64,000 bases of DNA from positions 132,015,282 to 132,079,281 of the forward strand of contig CP136062.1 in NCBI GenBank assembly GCA_032622095.1, in the 5' to 3' direction. Made by a program: the position numbers and the translations under genes. The notes under the pieces are model-generated. The model had not been told where the DNA came from. It made no database searches and worked only from the letters and a program-made list of their open reading frames with translations. The stretch's first letter is position 1; each line of letters begins with the position of its first letter. Shown piece after piece: positions 35,280-46,579 of this stretch. Source of the DNA: Siphonodentalium dalli (Eukaryota > Mollusca > Scaphopoda > Gadilida > Siphonodentaliidae).

Positions 35280-36719
35280 ACAACTTTGGAAAACATTTTA
35301 ATATTTAGACATTCCAAGTCTGTTGTTTTCATACCAACGTCGAATATTTTCCTACCTTTGGTATTTTATTTTTTTGCGACCGTAGCGGCTACCTTGCAGT
35401 TGGAAAATTCCAATCATAAGGGGTGTTATAGGTTCGACAGTTCTCAGGCTAATAGTGGGGAAACTTTGAGGCATCAGTTGGAAAATTGTGACCCAAGGGG
35501 ATGCAAATAAAATTTCCCGGACTTCGGTATATATATGTATATGGTTCAAGAAGGGGAGAGAGTAGTTGGAAATGATAAATTGGATACCCCAACGGAGATT
35601 TTTTGGTTGACGGATTGATTGATTTTATTATGGCAACCATCTATATATATCACAGTAAAAGCCAGGTGTTTGCACGTTTATTATAAATGTTCACATATAT
35701 CGGTACAAGACGGCCTGAGATATAACACGTTTCACAAAAAGGTTATCAAGACGATTTTTTTTACTGATATAATGCGTATACAAGACGAAATAATACGAAT
35801 GTGCTTTTAGTGGGGTCCCGTCGCCAAAGATTAATGCCGGACAAACTCCGCGCACCGTTTGTCGGATTTCTTAATATCGTTATCAGCGGTGCTGTGGTGG
35901 CGATATTTTTCTGCACGTGTTTGTCACCCGTCATGTTGGACCTCAGACGACTTATAGGAGGATACCAGGTACATGTACAGAGCGTTCCATATAAGCTTAG
36001 AAGATATGTAGGAAAATTGGTACACATATGTTCACATGACCAGGGGAACACCATGGGATAGGCGCCGTTGGCCTCAGATGACTACTTAAAGGGGAACTAA
36101 TACATTGAATGATCAACAACACGAGGAATGTCACGGGATATACATGTGACGTTGACCTCAAATGACTTAAATGGGCGATAATAATTAGCAATAAAGAGCG
36201 TTTGTGATCAGCTTAAAAGATGGATGGTAACTTTATCCGGAGTGTGTTATGCAATAGGCGCTGTTTACATCATTCTTCACACGAGTTTCCTCCATGTCAT
36301 GTTTGTCACCCGTCATTTTTGACGGGCAACCCCAAGTAGTATATACAAATTACATCATATAATGGACATTCATATATTTAAAAGTATTCCGTACAATGGT
36401 GTCAAGAATTGTATGTCAAATGTTGGTCAACGTGCATCCCCCCCCCAGATTAAACTTGAACAACTTCAGTGAATGTCTAAAGTTATACGTGTGACAAAAC
36501 CTGCAATAACAAAAAACACGCTTTATTCTTGTTGCCATGGCACATCATAAATTATGCCCATCATTTCACGCATAATTCGACTGCAAAAATCCAAAATGGC
36601 GCCACAAAATGGCGATCGGAAGTTAGTAATTGAAGCGTTTTTTTCCACCAAATCTTCACATACATAATAAAGTAATAGACAATAAGTAGTGATATATGCC
36701 ATCATACGAGTTTCCAAAG

Positions 36720-38112
36720 CCGCCAACTAGTCTCTGAATACATCAAATGACTGTCCCACACCACACAACGAGTGTTCCAAACCATATACAGAGTTACAAA
36801 CCACTACCTAGTATCTAAAACCAACATGTCAGACTGTGAGCATCCCAATCCAATCTAAATATTGTCCCAAACAATCGAAAGGGAGTCCAAATCCACACAA
36901 CGTGTTTCCTAAATCACCAAGGTAGTGCCATAATAATGTCAGACAACAGGTGTCCCAACCACCCAACTGTCGTCTCAATCAATTCGACTAGTGTCCCAAA
37001 ACGGCCCAATCAGTGACCCAATCGACGAATCAGTGTCTCAAATCCACACACCTATAGTGTCTCAAATCCATAGCGATTATCACAAACCACCCAATTGGTG
37101 TCCCAAATCTATCAATCGGTGTTCCAAACCATCCAATAGGTGTACCAAAATATCAATGAGTGCCCACAACCATCCAATGAGTCTTCAGAACACATACGAG
37201 TGTGTCAAGTAATCCAATGCGTGCCCCAATCCACACAATGAGTGCCCCAAAACATCCAGCGGGTATCCGAAATCACATATAGACTATTGATTGTGCATTC
37301 AATATGTACCTCAAGCTACACAACTAGTGTCCCAAGCCATCCGGATACTGTCCTATGCCATGCATCGGGTGTCCCAAACCACCCAACTGTCGTCTCAGTG
37401 CATTCAACTGGTGTCCCTAGCCACACAATCAGTGACCGAAATCGACCGATCATTGTCACAAAATCCATCCAACTGGTGTCCCAAATCATTCCAACTGTAC
37501 CACAAGCACCATCCAATGATGGGTGACCAAAACCATAAGTTGGCATAACACTTGTATTATAAACCATCCATTGAGTTCCCAATCATCTAACTGGTGTCAC
37601 AAAGCATCTATTATCATCTCAATACATGAAAATAGTGTATAAGCCCTCCATCGAGTATTTAATACCATCAGATGAGTGTTCCAAACCAAACAATGAGTTT
37701 ACCAAACCATGGGACACTCGCTGTGGTGGTTTTTATATAATTGGATTTTTTCAAACACTCCTTTTGATTGGATGCAATCATCGTGTGACTTGGGACACAC
37801 ATTGTATGGTTTGTGACACTCATTGGGTGGGTTTGGGCCCGATTTGAATGGTTTGAGACACCAGTTGGTGGATTGTGATCCTTATTGGTGGTCTGGGACA
37901 CTAGTTGGCTGCTACATGTACATGTATGGGGTGCCAGTTCTATGGACTGGGACACCCATTGGTTTGTTATACTGTTAAGATAGTGGTTAGAGCCACCCGT
38001 TGCGTTTGTTTTGAGCTCCTTAAGATAGTTTGGTACACTCGTTACTGGGTTTTGGACACCGATTAGATGTATTTGGATACTAGGTTGGTTGCTATGAACA
38101 CTCATCTGATGG
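36720..38112. repeat. ~21-bp minisatellite with an inverted arm
   Basis: From 36720 to about 37710 the plus strand repeats units like CCAAACCATCCAATGAGTGT with heavy drift. From about 37725 to 38112 the same unit runs on the opposite strand (ATGGTTTGTGACACTCATTG). The array therefore folds back on itself around a ~60-bp turn at 37715-37775. Long open frames on both strands (for example the 145-codon minus frame at 37668-38105) are translations of the repeat. Confidence 0.85.
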
Positions 38113-39943
38113 CATATAAGAATATTGGCTATAAATTGTATACGATATCGGAAAATTTAGTTCGAAATCAATAAGAATATTTCAATTTTTTACTTTCGAC
38201 CGCCATTTTGGGACACCGAAGGACAAATTTTCGATATATCGCTCACTGTTATCGGATTATGATCGGCTGACAAATTCGAACATATGGTCTGATGGAGAGA
38301 AGAAAATAACAACCGATGGCATATATAGGCGTGGGTGGACTGGTACAATTGGACATCATTTACGGTGGTGCAACTATCTATTGCCATTAGATTTCGTCTG
38401 AAAGGAAACAAGTTGGAGTATTTCGGTCGCTAATTTTGGAAAGTGAAACCATTTTTTCTGCTAAAATTGGCAATATAGTGGTTCATATCTGGCATCTAAT
38501 TAGTATTCAGTACACTGGCGTGTTCGTTTCGGATAGTCTGTGCATTAAAATAATTATAATTTTTTTTACGTAAACTAGCGTATTTCGAATTCAGAAGGAT
38601 ACTGAACGGCCAAATCCTCGTGATATGGTTCACAATTATCATATATTGATTTACCATGGTATATGTTGGTACAAATGGCCATTTAAACCTATATAGTTTT
38701 CTAATAAATAGCAACCATCTGGTGAAATTTAACGAATATTGACCAATTTTACCACTTCCGGTCGCCATTTTGTCGGTCATTTTGGACTTTGATAATCGAA
38801 TGGTACACGAAATGACATAAATATGTCAGTCATAACAACAATACTAATTTGTTTTGTTGCATGTTGTTTCTGTCATATTTGTCACTTAAACTGAAATGCC
38901 ATTGAAGTGTATTCACACGGAACGGAAAATATGACATAAAAACCATAAATAGGACCTTTTTTCAAAGAGCATTAGAAAATTTTCCCAAAGCGGATTTTAG
39001 TGGATTTTGGATATGTTGTTCCCCACATTCTGCCTGACAAATGACACACAAAAAAAAACAGCTTGTCAACAATTTGTTCAAGGTCCAACGCTTCAACGAC
39101 CAGACTATATGTATGCCAGTGTATTTTTCATTACAACTTAGCTGTCAATGTACAATGCCAATGTGTCCCTGTATGTTAAAAGTATTATTTTATGTCACAG
39201 CATTATAAAACGGACTTGGCGCAAAGAGCAGGAAATTGGCAACAGGTTTGTCACACACCCCCCCCCCCCATTTTGGAGCAAATTTTCAACAGTTAAAAGT
39301 ATGCTTAAAAAGATAGTTGGGAACTATAAGGCCACGAATTGTGTTGAGTTTGCCCTGATAATTTAATTCCAACCATATTCATGGTGAAGTAAACGTTGTG
39401 TTTCGTCCAATAGTTGAATATGCTCATGATGCCAGTCACATTTGCGATCTAGAACTAGTAGCAGTCATATGAAAAAAATCAAACAATAATATGGGTGGTT
39501 GGTTTAATATTGACGACGGTTGAGCAGTTCAATTGGATAATTCTGGCCCAAGCGATAGGGGTTAAAGTTTGTGTACTGCAGTTGCACATCTGGCCTCCGT
39601 GGATCGAACGGTGCAGTTTGATATCTTGGACACCCCCGCCCCCAACAAAGGATTAGGCCACGTCCATGAAAAACATATTTCTACATCTCAATGTCACAAG
39701 TTGAATTATACTTCCTCTTACCGAACAGTGTCGAACACTAACTTGTGGCAGTGGCCGGAAAAATGTCCTCGAGCTGCGGGCGCATCACTTATGATCAAAG
39801 TGACACACGAGTACGATTTGTATTCAGTTATTTTCATGGACAATTCGGGTTGGCCATTTCGATTGCTAAATGTAGTTCATCATATTTTTTTTATATTTAA
39901 ATCATTGTCTATAAAATAAAAATAAAAACATGCAATATAAAAG

Positions 39944-40298
39944 TTAGCTCTTTCCATATAGATACGCATCAATTGACGAGTTGTTTCCCTTAAGAAATGC
40001 TAGATAGTAAGTTCAACAAACGACGCTGAACTTAAAAGTTCAACAATATTATCTGAACATGTCCCATCTGCCGCAATGAATATGAATCATTCTGCTCTTG
40101 TATTATATGTTTTTTCTTCTATCTGCCGTCTGCTTTTTTTTATTACCCGAGCACCCCTCTAAATTTATAATATACCGCTCCAATGTACAGTAACTGTCTG
40201 GGGCTGATCCTGGTACATGTATATTTGGTGTACTGTACATTGGTATATAACTTAGTAAAAACTGAGTGGGAGAAGCAATTTAGTATAGAAGGGGTTAA
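39944..40298. mobile_element. MITE family D, copy 3
   Basis: About 355 bp from TTAGCTCTTTCCATATAGAT to the inverse end TTTAGTATAGAAGGGGTTAA. The internal GCTAGATAGTAAGTTCAACAA matches the family landmark. It is inside Galpha-o intron 1 and longer than copies 1 and 2 because of AT-rich filler near 40090-40170. Confidence 0.6.
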
Positions 40299-41344
40299 AC
40301 CATGTATTATATGTTTTACCCACTAAGACCACATCTATAGCCCAGCTGATTAATGTATACAAATCAGCTTATAATATACTTTTGGCACGGGTTCAAACGC
40401 CGACATGAGCGAAAATCGGGACCGATTTTCAAGCTTGGTCTGAGTTTTGAGGGACATCTCAGTGTGCCCATTCCGTTCGATACATGGCCGTTTCGATAAG
40501 AAATGAGAATTTGTTCACGCTCATTGAAGCAAACACCTACATTTGAAGCAGCTGGATACTCATGCTGAGTCCGTGCATCCATACATCTTACATATATAGG
40601 CTACATTTAATATGTTATCGTCTATATAACGGTGGTCGCGACAATAATTATATTTAACACGAGTCGGTTATTTCGCTCTGCAAATGGCTTAATGTCAATC
40701 CCAAAGATGTTGTCAAATGTATTTAGGTGATAACCAATTATTATTGTATTCAGCACTTAGATTTCATAACAGTAAAAAGCACATGACTGACGATGATTAC
40801 AGATGTACATACATTATCCCAATATAACAATCAAGACCTATAAGCTGCAGAAAAAACATGGCTAAATTCAACGTGCTATATAGTGGTTAAATAAACAAAT
40901 TGCAAGTCCAACATAAACTCATTATCAGGTTTATGTAATTATAAGCGAATATCAATGGACCGTAAGCACAATTGATTGTCTGCGCATGAACAAGTTCCGG
41001 TTCGAACGGTAGCCGGCTCATGATCTCAAAGCGAAAATTGGCCACCGCACCTTGCTTGCTGAAAATACGCTAAAAGATTAACCAGAAACCCACATGGAGA
41101 TTGTCACTAAAGTCAACAACAGACTCGGTTTGTTGTAGTTGATTTGACTATGGGCGTTGGCAGGGCTCCCTGCGATTTGCTCGCAGAGTTGGTCGTCTGC
41201 AGAACCATCATGTATACGGAAGAATTCCATTCCAAGATGGCGGCATCATCATAACAATCGATGCCTTCAGAAAACTGTCATTAATTAGAGAGCGAGGAAT
41301 ACATTAGTGCTCTGCATAGAAGCGTAAGATTTCAATAAACTCAC

Positions 41345-41462
41345 CCAATAAAAGTAATTTGATGTCTTTGGCTGCCTGAATTCCATCCTCTTTCAGGTTC
41401 TTCTCGATCATTTTACTCCGTTCCATTGCGGATCTCTCATCGGCGCTTAGTGTACAGCCCAT
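41345..41462 (-). CDS. GNAO: G-protein alpha-o subunit, coding exon 1
   Basis: Minus-strand ATG at 41462. The exon encodes 39 residues plus the first base of Gly40: [20 protein letters not shown], then [19 protein letters not shown]. The IEKNLKEDG and AAKD(V/I)KLLLL blocks are those of Go-class alpha subunits; Gi would read IDRNLREDG. Gly2 is the N-myristoylation site and Cys3 the palmitoylation site that fix the protein to the inner plasma membrane. The helix that follows binds beta-gamma. The 118-nt coding length and the phase (one base into the P-loop glycine) match known Gi/Go genes. The donor is GTGAGT. The frame stays open upstream for at least 25 codons without a Met, so the conserved MGC start is the only sensible one. 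The 5'UTR and promoter should lie above 41462, but I see no clear core promoter. Confidence 0.96.
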
Positions 41463-42700
41463 CTTGACAAATCCTGTTAATTTCTCAATCTTTGCCGTTA
41501 TGGTATAATACTCGCCGCAGCAGATGAACTGAGAAAACTTCCTCCCCTAAGGAGGAGGACTATTAAATCCACAAATGATTCCTGTGTTGATAAAGCCTCT
41601 AAATATGTCTATATCTATTAAATGGAGACGAACCGAAATCACGATTCTCTCCGTGATCGAACGAGAACGCAGCTTCACCTTTCAAAGAACTCTCAATTGC
41701 AATACATCCAATCAGTTATACCATGCGTATCATACAAACAAGGCATATACCACTATGAAGAGCTCCACGTTATGATTAAATCCATGGTCCAGAGCCGAGA
41801 TCTCTGCAAAGCAACGAACAACAGCGTGAAATACTCAACAAAAATATGTTAGAAATCTAAAGTAGCAGGCGAAATTATCACAGATGCAGTGTTCAGGCTA
41901 TCGGCTGTCAATGAAGACTTCTCTTCTAACGCTGGTTCAATATTGGACGCGAACGATCGGCTGTATGGAATCGCTAGCCTTTAATCATATTCCGACTGCG
42001 TTGTGGGGCCTGTGCTGACGTCATAACATCCACGGTCCTTGTGTGCATTATTACTACCCTCGCGTAATTAAGAAATTATGAAAATAAGGTTGCTCCAGCG
42101 ATATAACGACCAGGACGGGATAACATCTAACACAGTGGCGCAAGCGAGCGCTGTGGATAAAGAGTTATGCCGGTTTGAGCAGAGGGCAGAATAAAAATCA
42201 TCACCTTCTTTGTTCGTTATTTATTTGTCGAAAACCTAACATCTGTCGCTTTGTCTGAATGAATGTCAACAATAAGAGAACCGTTTAACCACGACCAAGT
42301 CGAAATCGGCCAACCGTGACCAGTTCTTCCTCACCTAAAACCACGCCCAATGCGAAGAGAAGGACATACGCGCACTCATTCAACATTATTTATTGGCACA
42401 CTAAATATCGAATTTGATAATTATTATTTTTTTAAATTTCGTGAATAATATTTTGTACCATGATGCATCAGACAGGTTTCGCAAAATTACCAACACGAGG
42501 ACCTAGTGACCCCTCCACCCAACCAATTAACTGGCGACCAAACATTACAACGACTACACCAACTAATATTATTAGATCAAGGCATGCAGTGTTATAGCTA
42601 GATTATATATAGTATATATACACTGGTATGTATATTTGATTATAAAAGACCTTATACGGTATGGTGTACGTTTATTGCTTAAAGTTATGCACGAACACAT
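41463..42700. other. probable Galpha-o 5'UTR and upstream region
   Basis: No gene is visible. A pyrimidine/purine inverted pair (TTCCTCCCC / GGAGGAGGA) stands at 41540-41561, 80-100 bp upstream of the start codon on the minus strand. Open frames at 41575-41852 on the plus strand have no family features. The region is relatively GC-richer near 41880-42360, as could suit a promoter, but no TATA box or CpG cluster stands out. Confidence 0.4.
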
Positions 42701-43388
42701 TTTCATTTCTTATTGAGCCATGTTTCGATCGAATTAATTGGCACATTGAGACATCCACCCATATCATTGGAAAAGAGAAGGCTCTATAGTTCCTATAAGA
42801 ATTTTTGTGTTTTTTTTTGGACGCAAACCGAAAATAAATATTTTACAATTTTCGACATATTGGACCCCCCCCCAGACGTTACGCATTACACCGACCGATG
42901 TCAACTAAGATACCAGCGATTTATACACCTATAGCATCATGCATAGTCAAGGGACGATGCTAGAGTGCACGAGTCTCAGTTGGAGGTGTCCAACTTGGAA
43001 TTGCAAACCGACTACGCTCCCACTGGTACCCGAATCTTGCCAACAGTTTTTCTGTTGGCATTTTTTAACGTAACACCCCCTATGGTTGGACATTTTTCAA
43101 CTGATGTCCATTTCAAACAAAATACCGAAAGTATATATACTGAAACATTCGACTGGCAATCGGATTATCGTTCTTGGCACAATAGATATTTGGGTAGAAA
43201 ATCACCAAGGTTGGTCATGCTATATATATGGATGCATGTTCCGTCCCCCCAGCCATCTATACGAACTGCATTGGCCCCGACATTATTGGCAATCGGAGAC
43301 CATAGCAGATCGATGGTCTTTCAAAATTCCAATTATGATCCCATTGATCAGCGCTATGAAGGCGATTTCGGTTTAAAAAAATTCAAAT
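42701..43388. other. no supported gene
   Basis: A 155-codon plus-strand frame (42965-43432) is open, but it ends inside the hairpin at 43389-43449, and has an overlapping 96-codon frame in another phase. I recognise no domain. The stretch near 43300 already resembles the degenerate array that follows. Confidence 0.4.
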
Positions 43389-43449
43389 TTTCATTATCGT
43401 TGCTTTTATTTTCTATTATATATAGGAAATAAAAACAACGATAATGAAA
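43389..43449. repeat. 61-bp hairpin
   Basis: TTTCATTATCGTTGCTTTTA pairs with the inverse TAAAAACAACGATAATGAAA around an ATTATATATAGG turn, with one or two mismatches. Confidence 0.7.
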
Positions 43450-44720
43450 TATAAATGAGATCACAGGGAGGTCCACCATCCAAAAAACCTTCTCGAGATA
43501 TCCTGAAACCCCGACCTCAATCCAAAGTGGTCGTCGTCTAGAGAAGCCGGAATATGACCAATATGTCATTTCTCTGTTCATTGACCAATTTCGATCAAAA
43601 TGGATTTCGGACTGGCCTCCAAGACAGTAGTGTATACAACGAGAGGTCCGAATAGGGCCCTTATTCCATTTGCCGACATCGTGACCGATTTTGGCCTAAC
43701 AAAGAGGGCTGTCGTGTGGCCTTAACAAGGTACCCCCTCGAAATAATCCGATAACCTGACCCCGACTCAAAGTTGCCGCTGTGTCTGGTTGGAACTTCGA
43801 CCAGTTGTTTGAGCATGCCTTCACGCAAAGGGGACAGGACAATTCATCAGTTTTTTTTTATTATTTCTGAATACACCCGAAACCAGAGCCCGACCCTAAA
43901 TGACCGACATGGGCCGGAATATATATATATATTTGCCATTTTCTCGACCCCTTGCCAGATTTAGGTCAAATAAAGAGGGCCATAAAAGGAGGCCACTGAC
44001 CGATTTTTTTGTCAAACAAATTGGTTAGTTGTATAGGGAGACCACAAACAGGAGTCTCCAAATATACAGAAACTCCCATCCCGATCAAAAATGGCCACCA
44101 TCCAGAGATGCTCGAATAGGGTCCTATATATGTCATTTATCGACCCCTGACCGATTTGTGTCAAACAAAGTACGTTACACGTAGGATGCCCCCCCCCAAT
44201 TTAAGGAACCCTCGCGAAATACCCCGAAATCATGAGCATGCATGATGGAAATTGCCGCCGCCAACGCTACCCATGCAGAGACACCCAACTTGGACCCATG
44301 TGTCATTTTTTGGCCCCATTAACATGTCTATTTCGTCCAAACAAAGGAAGTTTTAGTGAGGTTCCAAGAAACCCTCTTGATATACCTCGCAACCCCAACC
44401 CTTTTCCAAAATGTTCGCCGCCAGGGATACCCGGATACATGGCCCTTATTCAATTTCTCGGCACTTTGACAAAATGCGGTCAAGCAAAATGGGGTTGTAA
44501 TGTGGTCCCAATTAAGAAACCCAATAAATATCCGACATTCCAAACCCGATTCAAAATGGCCCTCACAAAGAGAGATTGTTACCCCCCCCCCCCCCCCCCC
44601 CGTCAAACCGATTCCGCTACAACGGGGATGTATGGTAGATACATGTAGATGTAATTTGTTCGGATCATTGACCGAATTTAACAAAGTGATTCATAGATAG
44701 GGTGGACCTACTCAACTCTC
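43450..44720. repeat. degenerate ~130-190-bp tandem array
   Basis: Recurring phrases are 'cccgacc..attcaaaatgg.c.cc', 'ccagagatgccCGAATAGGG', 'tgtcatt..tcgacc..tgaccgattt', 'gtcaaacaaag.gggc'. At least six drifted units can be counted between 43480 and 44560. It includes C-runs at 44191-44198 and 44583-44600. The 138-codon frame at 44232-44648 and its antisense partner are repeat translations. Confidence 0.65.
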
Positions 44721-44868
44721 TCCACTTATCCTGAAACTCCGATATTTTTTAAATAGAGTTATGCCTATATATTGTTGTATTTTTCCACCTGCGACTATTT
44801 TACCACTACCCCAAACCCAATATTCCAGAGAGATCAATCTCTTATCTATTATATGTTTTGGAACTTCT

Positions 44869-44893
44869 GTCTGTCTGTCTGTCTGTCTGTATG
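44869..44893. repeat. (CTGT)n microsatellite
   Basis: Six CTGT units directly ahead of the 45-kb tandem array. Confidence 0.9.
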
Positions 44894-44939
44894 TTTGTGT
44901 TATAGACTCGAAAACTGCTCGGCTGATCCGACTAAAATT

Positions 44940-45520
44940 TGGTGGGTCCTTGACCTTGACCATATACGCTCATATAGTCATGTTTCTGGACCTCGACCGA
45001 CCCGACTCAAAATTGGTATGTAGGGCTACTTTGATGCCGGGAACAATATGGGTGGGTCCAATTTCACTTGCGGCCGTGTCCTTGACATTGATCTCGCTCA
45101 TATACGCTCATATAGGCATGTTTCTGGAGCTCGACCGATCCGACTCAAATTTGGTATGTATAGGCTACTTTGATCCCTGGAACGATATGGGCGGGTCAAA
45201 TTTCACTTGCAGCCGTGTCCTTGACCTTGACCTCGCTCATATACGCTCATATAGGCATGTTTCTGGACCTCGACCGATCCGACTCAAATTTGGTATGTAG
45301 GCCTACTTTGATCCCGGGAACGATATGGGCGGGTCAAATTTCACGTGCGACCGTGTCCTTGACCTCGCTCATATACGCTCATATTGGCATGCTTCTGGAC
45401 CTCGAATGATCCTACCCAAATTTGGTATGTATAGGCCTAATTTGATATCCGGGACAATATGGGCGGGTCCAATTTCAGGTGCGACCGTGTCCTTTATCTT
45501 GGCATATGTATGTTTCTGGA
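44940..45520. repeat. ~135-bp tandem array, about five copies
   Basis: The anchor GCTCATAT(A/T)GGCATG(T/C)TTCTGGA recurs at about 44970, 45108, 45248, 45378 and 45500. Units also share CCGACTCAAATTTGGTATGT and GGGCGGGTC.AATTTCAC. The 179-codon plus frame (44761-45300) is this repeat translated, which explains its internally repeating protein. Confidence 0.85.
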
Positions 45521-46410
45521 CCGATCGAACAATAGTTTGTCCAGCTAGACGCTGTATATTCTGCCCAGACGGAGGCGATCACAAAGAAATCCCTTAATAG
45601 CCCGGACGAAGTCTGGCACATCAGCTAGTAGATTATATACCGCCATGAGCAAGTCCAGCCATATGGTGTAGCCAACACTGGCATCTTCATCTGTAGCCTA
45701 TCCAGCAAGGGCGTGGTATGTAAATTGATGCGATATCCGATAAGAGATACGAGCAACAACTGATATATACATCTAGGCCTGTACATGCATGGCTCCATTC
45801 ACCACCATACGTTATATATGCTCGCTAGGAAACCACAAGACCGCCAATATTGCCACATTCTCGTTCTCATCATGGTGTCAAAATCAGGTACACCGATCAC
45901 GGGTCCACCTATGTGTTAATATTGTATGCTTTAATGAACTCAATCGTGAGTCAACACGCATTAGAGTTGCCAAACATATTTACACTTACCAATACAGGTT
46001 TACAAGTGGGTGCCTGGCAAGGTACCGGTAATTAACACATCTGCCCGGATCAACGAATATCACACCTAGCCCTCCAGAATGACAATAACAAGTCAGAATA
46101 GAACACTAGCTGACCGACCTTTCGGCCTAAAGCTCCGTTTGTCAACATAAGTAGAGTGAAAGAAATAATGGCTGACAACCTATCCGTCATATAACTTCCC
46201 CACATAATGAAGGTGGTGCACAAATGTATGGATGTCAAAAGAAAGCGGGGTTGTATGCTAGGCTTGTTAAAGAAGACTCGACGCTAAATGTGATGATGAC
46301 CAAGGTGACAAGGTCCCTATTTCTCACAGACAAATTGCTCCTCGTTCTGATGACATGAACTATGAGGTGGAAGCTGGATCCTGGAGCGGTTTTTGGAATT
46401 TTGAAAATAG
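45521..46410. other. no gene seen
   Basis: A short inverted pair, GCCCGGAC-GAA-GTCTGGC, lies at 45600-45617, closing the tandem array. Otherwise nothing is recognised. Confidence 0.4.
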
Positions 46411-46416
46411 TAATAG

Positions 46417-46579
46417 ACAGAACACAACGCGCATCTTAATCGAGAATCTTTTATCGAATGAGTTGCGGATGGCGCAAGGATATATTTCGCGAGAGCGTAG
46501 CTCGAGCGAAATATAACTTTGCGCCGTCCGCAACGAGTTCGATAAAAGATTCGAGATTATGATGCAAGTTGTGTTCTGT
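46417..46579. mobile_element. 163-bp palindromic fold-back
   Basis: The two arms (about 46417-46496 and 46501-46579) are near reverse complements: ACAGAACACAAC at one end and GTTGTGTTCTGT at the other, TTTTATCGAATGAGTTGCGG matching inverse CCGCAACGAGTTCGATAAAA. Almost no loop. A MITE-like foldback; copies elsewhere in the genome are expected but none is in this window. Confidence 0.75.

Larger units (their letters stand above)
32920..41344 (-). other. Galpha-o intron 1 (8.4 kb)
   Basis: It starts with GTGAGT at 41339-41344 on the minus strand and ends with the acceptor before exon 2. It carries a MITE (39944-40298), the 21-bp minisatellite with an inverted arm (36720-38112), C-runs at 35262-35279, 36440-36447 and 39250-39259, and no other recognisable gene. 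A CCAAGATGGCGGC box at 41232-41244, about 100 bp into the intron, matches the YY1-type consensus; whether it is used is unknown. Confidence 0.85.

Noticed and set aside
37668..38105. 145-codon minus-strand open frame
   Set aside because: It is a translation of the inverted arm of the 21-bp minisatellite; 21 is a multiple of 3, so the frame stays open for trivial reasons.
40984..41006. GGTTCGAA-type string that could be a tRNA B box
   Set aside because: No matching A box at the right distance and no cloverleaf could be drawn.
42965..43432. 155-codon plus-strand open frame
   Set aside because: No recognisable domain, overlaps another open frame, and runs into a hairpin; no splice or codon-use support.
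44761..45300. 179-codon plus-strand open frame
   Set aside because: Its protein repeats itself every ~45 residues because it is the 135-bp tandem array read in one frame; other frames over the array are equally open.
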